From RHKX01 sp963784885 (GTDB taxonomy: Bacteria > Actinomycetota > Thermoleophilia > Solirubrobacterales > 70-9), in contig CAWATA010000006.1 of NCBI GenBank assembly GCA_963784885.1, positions 310,001-374,000 on the forward strand: a stretch of DNA of 64,000 bases, written 5' to 3'. The stretch's first letter is position 1. Every line of letters begins with the position of its first letter. Below are positions 7,696 through 15,408 of this stretch, in pieces. Position numbers and translations under genes: made by a program. The notes under the pieces were generated by a model that saw only the letters and a program-made list of their open reading frames with translations, did no database searches and was not told where the DNA came from.

Positions 7696-8961
7696 CTAGC
7701 CGAGTCGCTCCGGTGCGCCGTTCTCCACCAGGACCGGCGGTATCGAGACCGAGCCGTCCGCCTGCTGGCGGTTCTCGATGATCGCGATCAGCGTCCGGCC
7801 GACCGCGACGGCGGTGCCGTTCAGGGTCGCGACGTGCTCGGGTGCGGCGCCCTCGGCCGGCCGGTAGCGGCAGCCGAGGCGGCGGGCCTGGTAGTCGGTG
7901 GTGTTCGAGGTCGAGGTGAGCTCGCGGTAGCGCTCCTGGCTGGGGATCCAGGCCTCGCAGTCGAACTTGCGAACGGCCGGGGCGCCGAGGTCGCCGACCG
8001 GGATGTCGACGACGCGATAGGGGATCTCGAGGGCCCCGAGGATCCGTTCCTCGGTGGCGAGCAGGCGCTCGTGCTCGTCTTTGGCGGCGCCCGGCTCGAC
8101 GAACGAGAACATCTCGACCTTGTCGAACTGGTGGACCCGGAAGATCCCGCGGGTGTCCTTGCCGGCGGCGCCTGCCTCGCGCCGGAAGCAGGTGGAGATC
8201 CCCGCGTAGCGCAGCGGCAGGGCGCCGGGCTCGATGATCTCGTCGGCGTGGAGGGCGGCGAGCGCCACCTCGGAGGTGCCGACGAGGAAGAGCTCATCAT
8301 TGGGGACCTCGTAGATCATCTCCCGCTCGCCGGGAAAGAACCCGGTTCCGTACAGCGCTCCCTCGCGGACGAGCACCGGCGGCACCACCGGGGTGAATCC
8401 CTCCTCGCCGAGCAGGCCGACGGCGAAGCGGATCAGCGCCAGCTCGACGAGCACCAGGTCGCCGAGCAGGTAGGCGAAGCGGGAACCTGAGGCCGCGGCT
8501 GCCTTCTCGGTCTCGATCAGGCCGAGCGCTCGGCCGATGTCGAGGTGGTCACGGACCTCGAAGCCGAACTCAGGTCGCTCGCCGACCTCGCGGAGGACGA
8601 CAGCGTCATCGTCGGTCTCGCCGTCAGGCGCGTCGGGATCGGGTGGATTCGGGATCGTCGCCGCCAGCTCGGCCCGATCGGCCTCGACCCCCTCGAGCTC
8701 GCCCTCGAGCTCCTTGATCCGGGCCGAGACCTCGCGCATCCGCCCGATCTCGGCGTCGGCGTCGCGGCCATCACGCTTGGCCGCACCGATCGCGTCGGAG
8801 GCCTCGTTGCGCTCGGCCCGCAGGCCTTCGACCGCGGGCAGCAGATCGCGGCGGCGCGCGTCGAGCTCGAGCAGCCGGTCGAGGTCGGCGTCGGCTCCGA
8901 TGCGGGCGAGAGCGGCGCGGACCGGCGCCGGATCCTCGCGGATGCGCCTCAGGTCGAGCAG
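7696..8961 (-). CDS. serS: Seryl-tRNA synthetase
   Basis: This class II synthetase charges tRNA-Ser. Motif 2 appears as F-R-R-E-A-G-A-A-G-K-D-T-R-G-I-F-R-V-H-Q-F and motif 3 as G-R-T-L-I-A-I-I-E-N; T-S-E-V-A-L matches the T-x-E serine-binding loop. The first ATG in frame (8739) would delete the N-terminal coiled-coil arm that grips tRNA. The frame continues upstream with an intact arm (L-D-L-R-R-I-R-E-D-P, then a long Ala/Arg/Glu helix). Nowhere between the upstream stop near 9100 and 8739 is there an ATG, GTG or TTG. Alignment with the family N-terminus M-L-D-L places the start at CTG 8961, giving 421 residues, the normal size. It lies 4 nt after the cytochrome c stop, suggesting translational coupling. 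Confidence 0.9.
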   Translation of the reverse strand: MLDLRRIREDPAPVRAALARIGADADLDRLLELDARRRDLLPAVEGLRAERNEASDAIGAAKRDGRDADAEIGRMREVSARIKELEGELEGVEADRAELAATIPNPPDPDAPDGETDDDAVVLREVGERPEFGFEVRDHLDIGRALGLIETEKAAAASGSRFAYLLGDLVLVELALIRFAVGLLGEEGFTPVVPPVLVREGALYGTGFFPGEREMIYEVPNDELFLVGTSEVALAALHADEIIEPGALPLRYAGISTCFRREAGAAGKDTRGIFRVHQFDKVEMFSFVEPGAAKDEHERLLATEERILGALEIPYRVVDIPVGDLGAPAVRKFDCEAWIPSQERYRELTSTSNTTDYQARRLGCRYRPAEGAAPEHVATLNGTAVAVGRTLIAIIENRQQADGSVSIPPVLVENGAPERLG

Positions 8962-8965
8962 CGGA

Positions 8966-9376
8966 CTAGGACTGGTCGCCGGAGCCGGAGCTGCCGTCGG
9001 CCGACGGGCGCGGTGAGTCCTCGACCTGGGTGCCGGAGTACTGGTCGATGAACTCGGCGACCTTCTCCGCGTCTTCGCCGACGACGATGTTCTGCGGCAT
9101 CACCGCGCCGGAGGCGCCGCCGTTGTGGATCGCGAACAGAGCGTCTTCGTAGGAGACCGCGCGCTGATCGAGGTTCGGGCCCTGGGCGCGGAGCGAGCGG
9201 TTGCCCGAGCCCTGGGTTCCCGCGGCCGAGAGCGTGTGACAGCCCGCGCAGTGGTCGGCGAAGAGAACCGCCCCGGCCTCGTCCTCGGGGGTCGTCACCG
9301 AGACGTCCTCGGAGCCGCAGGCGGCGAGGGCGAAGGCGGCGGCTGCAATCGGGATGAAGATGAGTAGTCGGCGCAC
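8966..9376 (-). CDS. Lipoprotein monoheme cytochrome c
   Basis: The 136-residue product has a signal peptide ending in a lipobox (L-A-A-C, Cys20) and one heme motif C-A-G-C-H (C43, C46, H47), with a likely axial Met in A-V-M-P-Q-N (M93). This is a class I membrane-anchored electron carrier outside the membrane. The GTG start at 9376 has no ribosome-binding site, but a perfect TATGAT lies 8 nt upstream. The Ser/Gly-rich C-terminus ends 4 nt before the proposed serS start, an unusual partner for an electron carrier. Confidence 0.9.
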   Translation of the reverse strand: MRRLLIFIPIAAAAFALAACGSEDVSVTTPEDEAGAVLFADHCAGCHTLSAAGTQGSGNRSLRAQGPNLDQRAVSYEDALFAIHNGGASGAVMPQNIVVGEDAEKVAEFIDQYSGTQVEDSPRPSADGSSGSGDQS

Positions 9377-9384
9377 GGGCCGCC

Positions 9385-9390
9385 ATCATA
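9385..9390 (-). promoter_or_regulatory. -10 box of a probable leaderless cytochrome c promoter
   Basis: TATGAT on the minus strand ends 8 nt before GTG 9376, with no Shine-Dalgarno site. This is the spacing expected if transcription begins at or next to the start codon. The 30-nt gap to the divergent flavin reductase gene must also hold that gene's promoter (TACTTT at 9389-9394 is possible). Confidence 0.6.
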
Positions 9391-9406
9391 CTTTTCGGAC
9401 GCACGC

Positions 9407-9913
9407 ATGGCAGCGCCGGATCGAGCCCAAACCGACGACGGAGCCCCCGGGGCTTCGCGATTCCGCGACGCGATGGCGCGGTTCCCCACCGGCGTGACCG
9501 TGATCACCGCCCTGACCGGCGGCGGCCCGGCAGGGCTCTCGGCCAACGCGGTCAGCTCCCTGTCGCTCGACCCGCAGCTGATGCTCGCCTGCGTCGACCG
9601 GGGATCGCGAACGCTGCGCGCGCTCGAGGAGGCGGGGCGCTTCGGCTTCAACGTGCTCGAGGCGGGTAACCGTGAGCTCGCGCTCGGGTTCGCCCGCAAG
9701 CTCCCGGTCGAGGAGAAGTGGCGGGGGGTCGGCTGGTCGGATCGAGACGGGATCCCGCAACTCGACGCCGCGATCGTCTGGATCGGCTGTGAGCTCCGCG
9801 ACGTCATCTCCGGCGGCGACCACGTCATCGTGACCGGCGAGGTGCTGGACGTCGCCGAGCGCGACGGCCGCCCGCTGATCTTCCACGAGGGCGAGTACCG
9901 CGACCTCGGATAG
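9407..9913 (+). CDS. Flavin reductase family protein (HpaC-like)
   Basis: The 168-residue product belongs to the FMN-binding split-barrel flavin reductases. It shows F-P-T-G-V-T-V-I-T-A near residue 25, G-L-S-A-N-A-V-S-S-L-S-L-D-P-Q for flavin binding, and the family ending F-H-E-G-E-Y-R. Such proteins supply reduced flavin to a two-component monooxygenase, but no such partner is next to it, so the electron acceptor is unknown. It is transcribed divergently from the cytochrome c gene. Confidence 0.9.
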   Translation: MAAPDRAQTDDGAPGASRFRDAMARFPTGVTVITALTGGGPAGLSANAVSSLSLDPQLMLACVDRGSRTLRALEEAGRFGFNVLEAGNRELALGFARKLPVEEKWRGVGWSDRDGIPQLDAAIVWIGCELRDVISGGDHVIVTGEVLDVAERDGRPLIFHEGEYRDLG

Positions 9914-9919
9914 AGGGGC

Positions 9920-10351
9920 CTAGAGCGGCGAGGTGAACGCCGCCCGCAGGGCGAGGCCGAAGATGACGAGCGCCGAGACGGCCATGATCCCCGTCTCGCG
10001 CCGGGAGATCGCCGCGGCGACCGCGAGCTGGCGGTCGCGCGGCAACGAGTCGAAGTCGAGGCCCTCGAGCTCGTGGTCGGAGGCGATCACCCGCGCCCCC
10101 TCCCCGAGCAGCGCAACGAGGATCGGCAACAGCCCGTAGACGTAGTGGAGCCCGTCGGGGGCCTCGCGCCCGTCGAGGGTCAGCATCGCCCCGATGGCCA
10201 CCTGGACGACGACCGCGACCTGGGCGAAACGCAGGAGGTACCAGAAGCCGACCGAGGGCCGTCGGAGATACCAGGAGGCTCCGCCCCAGGCGCCGGCCGC
10301 CAGGTTGGCGACGAGGACCGTGATGCCGGTGATCAGGTGTAGCGTGAGCAT
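9920..10351 (-). CDS. Small integral membrane protein, four predicted helices
   Basis: I do not recognise a named family. The 143-residue product has hydrophobic segments at about residues 5-25, 40-60, 70-85 and 118-138, a His in the first helix (L-T-L-H-L-I-T-G), and a hydrophilic loop L-E-G-L-D-F-D-S-L-P-R-D before the last. Its stop lies 6 nt from that of the convergent flavin reductase. The position beside the nuo promoter and the helix His suggest, weakly, a respiratory membrane role. Confidence 0.7.
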   Translation of the reverse strand: MLTLHLITGITVLVANLAAGAWGGASWYLRRPSVGFWYLLRFAQVAVVVQVAIGAMLTLDGREAPDGLHYVYGLLPILVALLGEGARVIASDHELEGLDFDSLPRDRQLAVAAAISRRETGIMAVSALVIFGLALRAAFTSPL

Positions 10352-10409
10352 CGCGGGGGAGTTGATAGCAGCCGGGGCGTCGCTGTCATGATGGGCGGCA
10401 CCGGCGGGG

Positions 10410-10415
10410 TATAGA
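10410..10415 (+). promoter_or_regulatory. Probable -10 box of the nuo operon promoter
   Basis: TATAGA followed by TTT is the most AT-rich element in the 103-nt gap before nuoA. Upstream candidates for a -35 box are weak (TTGATA near 10361 would be too far). The transcript would have a leader of about 35-40 nt carrying the nuoA ribosome-binding site AAAGGA at 10444-10449. Confidence 0.5.
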
Positions 10416-10454
10416 TTTGGCTGCCGGTTCAGCCAGCAGCGGCAAAGGATCAGA

Positions 10455-10814
10455 GTGCTTCAGAGCTATCTACCGGTAATCGTCTTCGTCTCGCTCGGCG
10501 TCATCGTCGGCGGCGCGTTCACGGCCCTGAACAAGGTGCTCGGCCCGGACAGGCCGAACCGGGTCAAGAGCGAGCCCTACGAGTGCGGCCTGCCGACCGA
10601 GGTGACGCGGACCTTCCGCTTCGGGATCAGCTTCTACATGATCGCGATGCTGTTCATCCTCTTCGACATCGAGGTCGTCTTCCTCTATCCGGTCGGGGTG
10701 CTGCTGAACGCCTCCGACAGCGTCTTCGTGCTCGCGGAGATCATCCTCTTCGTCTTCGTGCTGCTGGTCGGGTTCGTCTACGTCTGGCGCCGCGGGGCGC
10801 TGAACTGGCGATGA
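10455..10814 (+). CDS. nuoA: NADH-quinone oxidoreductase subunit A
   Basis: This 119-residue membrane subunit of complex I has three hydrophobic helices and the family signature Y-E-C-G-L-P between helices 1 and 2, then R-F-G-I-S-F-Y-M-I-A-M-L-F-I-L-F-D-I-E-V-V-F-L-Y-P shown here as its key residues R, F, D and E. NuoA helps form the quinone cavity at the membrane/peripheral arm junction. GTG 10455 is preceded at 5-nt spacing by AAAGGA. nuoB follows after 13 nt. Confidence 0.95.
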   Translation: MLQSYLPVIVFVSLGVIVGGAFTALNKVLGPDRPNRVKSEPYECGLPTEVTRTFRFGISFYMIAMLFILFDIEVVFLYPVGVLLNASDSVFVLAEIILFVFVLLVGFVYVWRRGALNWR

Positions 10815-10827
10815 GGTCGGTTCGAGC

Positions 10828-11694
10828 GTGGACGTAGAGCGCACGAAGCTGCGCGGGCTCAGCCCGCTCGATCAGCCGGGGAGCCCCGAGGAGCTGCGCG
10901 TCCGCCAGATGAAGGCGCGCGACATGCTCCGCGGCGACCTCGATGGGGCCGACCTCGACGAGTACGTCGAGTCGCGGGTGATGACGACGACCCTCGAGCG
11001 GGCCCAGAACTGGGCCCGCGGGAACTCGCTGTTCCCCGCGACTTTCGGGCTCGCCTGCTGTGCGATCGAGATGATGTCGATGGTCTCGGCGCGCTACGAC
11101 ACGGCTCGCTTCGGCTCCGAGGTGTTCCGCGCCTCGCCGCGGCAGGCCGACATGCTGATCCTCTCGGGCCGGGTGTCGATCAAGATGGTCCCGGTCATCC
11201 GCCGGATCTACGACCAGATGCTGGAGCCGAAGTGGGTGCTCTCGATGGGCGCCTGCTCCTCCTCGGGCGGGATGTTCGCCAACTACGCAGTCGTCCAGGG
11301 CGCGGACAAGTTCCTTCCCGTCGACATCCACATCCCCGGCTGCCCGCCGCGCCCGGAGGCCCTGATCTACGGGATCCTGAAGCTGCAGCGGAAGATCTTC
11401 GGGAATCCCGACCTCGGCTGGCGCGAGCGCTACAAGGCCTACGGCACCGAGGAGGACGAGCGTCCCTGGAAGGCCGGCGCCTTGCCGGTCGAGCGGGTCG
11501 GGGCGACTCCCGCCGACGGGATCGTCGAGGGCCACGGCTCGCCCCCGACCGACGCCGAGCTGCGAGCACCGGTCGACCACCCGGAGTTGACCGGGCACGA
11601 GGCCCACGACGCCTTCGAGGAGGCGGCCGACGACGAACGCGTGGCGACCTCGCGTCCGCCCGCCACCTGGGGACCGGGAGGGTCGGATGCCTGA
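10828..11694 (+). CDS. nuoB: NADH-quinone oxidoreductase subunit B, with long C-terminal tail
   Basis: NuoB carries the terminal Fe-S cluster N2 that reduces quinone. Ligand motifs are G-L-A-C-C-A-I-E-M, M-G-A-C-S-S-S-G and I-P-G-C-P-P-R-P. At 288 residues it is about 100 longer than usual. There is an N-terminal extension of about 50 residues before the conserved core and an acidic Pro/Glu-rich tail of roughly 80 residues after the conserved K-L-Q-R-K-I. Similar tails are seen in other actinobacterial NuoB proteins. The start is GTG 10828, and the 3' end overlaps nuoC by 8 nt. Confidence 0.95.
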   Translation: MDVERTKLRGLSPLDQPGSPEELRVRQMKARDMLRGDLDGADLDEYVESRVMTTTLERAQNWARGNSLFPATFGLACCAIEMMSMVSARYDTARFGSEVFRASPRQADMLILSGRVSIKMVPVIRRIYDQMLEPKWVLSMGACSSSGGMFANYAVVQGADKFLPVDIHIPGCPPRPEALIYGILKLQRKIFGNPDLGWRERYKAYGTEEDERPWKAGALPVERVGATPADGIVEGHGSPPTDAELRAPVDHPELTGHEAHDAFEEAADDERVATSRPPATWGPGGSDA

Positions 11695-12217
11695 CGCGCC
11701 CGGCCTCGAACTGATCGCGCACGAGATCAACGACCGCCACCCCGATGCGATCGTCGGGACGTCGTTCGAGCACGGCCAGGCCGCACTGCTCGCCGACCCC
11801 GGGCAGATCCGCGAAGTCCTCGCCCACCTCAGGGATGCGCCGGCGCACGAGTACAGGTTCCTCGCCAGCGTCCACGGTGCCGACTACCTGCCCGCCGAGC
11901 CCCGCTTCGCCGTCCACTACGAGCTCCTCAACATGCCGCGGGTCGAACGCCTGCGGGTCAAGGCCCTCGTTCCCGACCCCGGCGACGGCAGCCTGCCCGA
12001 GCTCGACTCGGTGGTCGAGCTGTTCCCGACCGCGGAGTTCCAGGAGCGCGAGGTCTACGACTTCTTCGGGATCGTCTTCCGCGGCCATCCCGACCCGCGC
12101 CGGATCCTGATGCCGGAGGACTACGTCGGCTTCCCCCAGCGCCGCGACTTCCCGGTCGGCGGCGACCCGGTCATCTTCACGAACACCGAAGACACCGTCC
12201 CCGGCTGGACGAAGTGA
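11687..12217 (+). CDS. nuoC: NADH-quinone oxidoreductase subunit C
   Basis: This 176-residue 30-kDa-type subunit belongs to the peripheral arm. It ends with the diagnostic stretch E-R-E-V-Y-D-F-F-G-I-V-F, G-H-P-D-P-R-R-I-L-M-P-E-D-Y and R-R-D-F-P-V-G-G. Earlier parts include F-L-A-S-V-H-G-A-D-Y and H-Y-E-L-L-N-M. NuoC scaffolds NuoB and NuoD at the quinone site. It overlaps nuoB by 8 nt and is separated from nuoD by 4 nt. It is a separate gene, not a NuoCD fusion. Confidence 0.94.
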   Translation: MPDAPGLELIAHEINDRHPDAIVGTSFEHGQAALLADPGQIREVLAHLRDAPAHEYRFLASVHGADYLPAEPRFAVHYELLNMPRVERLRVKALVPDPGDGSLPELDSVVELFPTAEFQEREVYDFFGIVFRGHPDPRRILMPEDYVGFPQRRDFPVGGDPVIFTNTEDTVPGWTK

Positions 12218-12221
12218 GCCC

Positions 12222-13520
12222 GTGAACCCGCTGCGAACACCGGAGTACGCCGACACCACCCGGACCCAGGAGCAGATGGGCCGCGACGCGGTCGGCCGGA
12301 CCGAGGCGCAGGTCATCGGCGTCTCGCCGATCGAGCGGACCTCGATCGAGCGCGAGGAGGAGCTGTTCACGATCAACATGGGGCCGCATCACCCCGCCAC
12401 CCACGGGGTTCTGCGGCTGCTCGTCAGCCTCGAGGGCGAGGTCGTTCGTGACCTCAAGCCGGTCATGGGCTACGTCCACACCGGCATCGAGAAGTCCTGC
12501 GAGGAGAAGAGCTACTGGAAGGTCATCCCCTACATCGAGCGGATGGACTACCTGTCCTACTTCTTCAACATGGAGGCCTTCTGCGGCGCGACCGAGAAGC
12601 TGCTCGAGCTCGAGATCCCGCCGCGGGCCGCCTGGTTGCGGATCCTCCACCTCGAGCTGAACCGGATCCACTCCCACCTGGTCGGGCTCGGCACGACGGC
12701 ACTGGACCTCGGCGCGATCTCGATGTTCTGGTACTGCTTCCGCGAGCGCGACAAGATCCTCGACCTGTTCGAGATGTCTTCGGGCCAGCGGATGCACACC
12801 CGCTACTTCCAGGTCGGTGGGGTCGCCGAGGACATCCCGGTCGGGTTCGCCGAACGGGTCCGGGACTTCTGCGCCGACATGCCGGAGCGCATCGATCAGT
12901 ACGCGGCGCTGCTCGACCAGAACGAGATCTTCCTCCAGCGGACGAAGAACGTCGGGATCGTCTCGCGGGAACGGATGCTCGAGCTCGGGGTCACCGGGCC
13001 GCTGCTCCGTGCCGCCGGCGAGCCGTGGGACCTCCGCAAGGTCACCGACTACCTCCCCTACTCCGAGTTCGACTTCAGGATCCCGATCGGGACGATCGGC
13101 GACAACTACGACCGCTATCGGGTGCGGCTGAACGAGATGCGCGAATCCGTGCGGATCATCGAGCAGGCGATCGACGGCCTCCCCGAAGGCCCATGGGTCG
13201 CCGACGACCGCAAGGTCGTGCTGCCGCCCCGGCACGAGCTCGGCACCTCGATGGAGGCGCTGATCCACCACTTCAAGCTCGTCACCGAGGGCTTCCGGGT
13301 GCCGCCGGGCGAGGTCTACTTCCCGATCGAGGGCCCGCGCGGCGAGTACGGCGTGTTCCTCGTCGCCGACGGTTCCTCGAAGCCGGTCCGCGTGCACATG
13401 CGCGACCCCTCGTTCGTCAACCTCCAGTCACTGCGCGAGATGTGCGTGGGCGGCTACGTCGCCGACCTGATCGCCAACCTCGCGATGCTCGATCCGATCC
13501 TCGGGGGGATCGACAGGTGA
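12222..13520 (+). CDS. nuoD: NADH-quinone oxidoreductase subunit D
   Basis: NuoD (432 residues, 49-kDa-type) lines the quinone cavity. It has the N-terminal N-M-G-P-H-H-P-A-T-H-G-V-L with the quinone-binding His, then G-Y-V-H-T-G-I-E-K and D-Y-L-S-Y-F-F-N-M, and ends G-G-I-D-R. A ~45-residue N-terminal extension precedes the core. GTG at 12222 lies 4 nt after nuoC, and the TGA stop overlaps the nuoE GTG (GTGA). Confidence 0.95.
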   Translation: MNPLRTPEYADTTRTQEQMGRDAVGRTEAQVIGVSPIERTSIEREEELFTINMGPHHPATHGVLRLLVSLEGEVVRDLKPVMGYVHTGIEKSCEEKSYWKVIPYIERMDYLSYFFNMEAFCGATEKLLELEIPPRAAWLRILHLELNRIHSHLVGLGTTALDLGAISMFWYCFRERDKILDLFEMSSGQRMHTRYFQVGGVAEDIPVGFAERVRDFCADMPERIDQYAALLDQNEIFLQRTKNVGIVSRERMLELGVTGPLLRAAGEPWDLRKVTDYLPYSEFDFRIPIGTIGDNYDRYRVRLNEMRESVRIIEQAIDGLPEGPWVADDRKVVLPPRHELGTSMEALIHHFKLVTEGFRVPPGEVYFPIEGPRGEYGVFLVADGSSKPVRVHMRDPSFVNLQSLREMCVGGYVADLIANLAMLDPILGGIDR

Positions 13521-14305
13521 GCGCAGAACGGCCGGGCGACGCCGAGGAACGCGAGCAGGCACCGGGCGAGTCCGGCGAGCCCCCCGTCCCCGACGCCGCG
13601 AGCATGCAGGGCTCGGGCGGGCCCGTGCAGGCCGGCGACGAGATGGCGGCCGAGGGCCCCGGCGCCGGCGGCGCCGAATCGGCGGCGCAGGCGGGGGTCG
13701 CCGACACCGCGGCCGTTCAGATCCCCGAGAGCCACGAGGTCGACGTCCCCGACGATCTCCGCGCCGAGATCGACGAGCTGATGTCGCGCTACCCCGAGAA
13801 GCGCTCGGCGTCGATACCGACCCTGTTCGCGATCCAGCGCCGCTACGGCTGGTGCACGCCGGAGGGCATCCGCCAGGGCGCGGCCGTGATGGGCGTGACC
13901 GCCGCCTACCTGGAGTCGGTCGCCAGCTTCTACGACCTCTTCCACCTCGAGCCCGCCGGGCGCCACCGCGTCCTCGTCTGCACGAACATCTCCTGCTGGA
14001 TGCGCGGCGGCGACGAGCTGCTCGGGTCCTTCTGTCGGGCGGCGGGCGCCGATCCCGAGGCCGCCGCCCACGGCGGCGCCGTCTCCGCCGACGGCGAGGT
14101 CTACGTCAGCGGCTTCGAGTGCCTCGGCGCCTGCGACCTCGCGCCGATGGCCTCGATCGACGAGCGCTACTACGGCCCCCTCGACGCCGCCGACGCCGCC
14201 GACGCGGTCGATGCCCTCCAGGACGGGGGCGAGATCCTCCCCGCGAAGGCGATGGCGCTTCGCCCGCTGGCCGGCGGACCCGACGAGCCCGCCGGCGTCA
14301 GCTGA
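13517..14305 (+). CDS. nuoE: NADH-quinone oxidoreductase subunit E, with disordered N-terminal extension
   Basis: NuoE carries the 2Fe-2S cluster N1a of the NADH-oxidising module. The ligands are in C-T-N-I-S-C and E-C-L-G-A-C-D. The conserved domain starts only around residue 80 (R-A-E-I-D-E-L-M-S-R-Y-P-E-K-R). Before it lies about 75 residues of Ala/Gly/Glu/Pro-rich low-complexity sequence, and the Ala-rich tail is also long, making 262 residues against the usual ~160-190. GTG 13517 overlaps the nuoD stop, which supports this start over the much longer open frame upstream. The next nuo gene is 1.1 kb away, beyond an unrelated insertion. Confidence 0.93.
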   Translation: MSAERPGDAEEREQAPGESGEPPVPDAASMQGSGGPVQAGDEMAAEGPGAGGAESAAQAGVADTAAVQIPESHEVDVPDDLRAEIDELMSRYPEKRSASIPTLFAIQRRYGWCTPEGIRQGAAVMGVTAAYLESVASFYDLFHLEPAGRHRVLVCTNISCWMRGGDELLGSFCRAAGADPEAAAHGGAVSADGEVYVSGFECLGACDLAPMASIDERYYGPLDAADAADAVDALQDGGEILPAKAMALRPLAGGPDEPAGVS

Positions 14306-14379
14306 ATCGGAACTGACTCGGCACCGAACCGGGTCGAACGGCGCGCCACGCGTGCGCCGCGGCGCGGAATCCTCCCTCC

Positions 14380-15324
14380 ATGGCGGACCTGGGTCGATCC
14401 CGTGTCGTAGAGCAGCACCAGGGCGACCCACGTCCCGTGGCGATCGAGAATCGGCTCGCGGAACTGGCACGGCGCCAGTCCGGGGTCGTCGCGCACGACC
14501 AGATGCTCGACCTCGGATTCACCGCCGGCGCGGTCCGCTACCGCCTCCGCTGCGCCCGCCTTCGGCCGATCCACCCGCGCGTCTACGCGGTCGGGGCGCA
14601 GCCGCTCGTCGCTCGCGGACGCTGGTTCGCCGCGCTGCTCGCATGCCGGCCCCGACCCGCACTCAGCCACCTCAGCTCCGCGCAGGCGCAGGACCTGGCA
14701 CGGGAGCGCGGCCCCGTCCATGTCAGCGTGCCGGGCCGCCCGTCGGCCCGGAGGCTCGACGGCGTCGTCATCCACCGCCCGCGCCGGCTCGGCCCCGAGG
14801 ACCTGGTCCGCATCGACGGCTTGCCGGTGACCACCGTTGCGCGAACGCTGCTCGACCTCGCCGAGACTGAGACCCGGGACCGCCTGCGCGCGGTCGCCGA
14901 GGAAGCGGAGCGCCTCGGTCGCCTCGATCCGGTCGCCGTCCGCGCTTGCATGGAGCGCAATCCGGGCCGCCGCGGCCTGCGTCGGCTCGCGGAGCTGGTT
15001 GACGAGTGGCACCCGGTCGGACGCGCGAACGAGGGACTCGAGCGCCGCTTTCAGCTCTTCCTCGCCGAGTACGGACTGCCCGAACCTCGTTGCAACGTCC
15101 TGGTCGCCGGACTTCTCGTCGACTTCTGGTGGCCGGACGCCGGCCTCGTCGTCGAGCTCGACAGCCGCGAGTTCCACTCTCACTGGTCGGCGGTCGAACG
15201 GGACCACGAGCGCGATGCGAAGCTGACCCGGCTCGGCATCCACACCCTCCGAGTGACCGCGCGGCGGCTCTGCCGGGACCGCGACGAGCTCGCCGCGGAC
15301 ATCGGCTCGCGACTGACGATCTGA
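14380..15324 (+). CDS. AbiEi-like antitoxin N-domain / DUF559 (Vsr-like) C-domain protein, inserted in nuo operon
   Basis: The 314-residue product has a winged-helix type N-terminal part (I-E-N-R-L-A-E-L-A-R-R-Q-S-G-V-V-A, then V-R-Y-R-L-R, then H-P-R-V-Y-A-V-G) like AbiEi-type antitoxin domains. The C-terminal part is DUF559-like, related to Vsr and other PD-(D/E)xK nucleases: L-L-V-D-F-W-W-P-D, then V-V-E-L-D-S-R-E-F-H, then R-V-T-A-R-R-L. No AbiEii toxin gene lies next to it. GTG 14437 is an alternative start that matches the family N-terminus better. It sits in the same orientation between nuoE and nuoF, where complex I genes normally follow directly. Confidence 0.8.
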   Translation: MADLGRSRVVEQHQGDPRPVAIENRLAELARRQSGVVAHDQMLDLGFTAGAVRYRLRCARLRPIHPRVYAVGAQPLVARGRWFAALLACRPRPALSHLSSAQAQDLARERGPVHVSVPGRPSARRLDGVVIHRPRRLGPEDLVRIDGLPVTTVARTLLDLAETETRDRLRAVAEEAERLGRLDPVAVRACMERNPGRRGLRRLAELVDEWHPVGRANEGLERRFQLFLAEYGLPEPRCNVLVAGLLVDFWWPDAGLVVELDSREFHSHWSAVERDHERDAKLTRLGIHTLRVTARRLCRDRDELAADIGSRLTI

Positions 15325-15408
15325 TGCCGATTTGCGCCGATCCGCATGAAGTAGGGACGGAGGCGGGTTCCGGTAGGTTTCGCGGGGTGCTGACACCGGG
15401 AGAACAGC

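Noticed and set aside
14380..15324. Complete type IV toxin-antitoxin (AbiE) system
   Set aside because: No AbiEii nucleotidyltransferase gene adjoins it, and the C-terminal half is DUF559, so a functional pair is not supported here.
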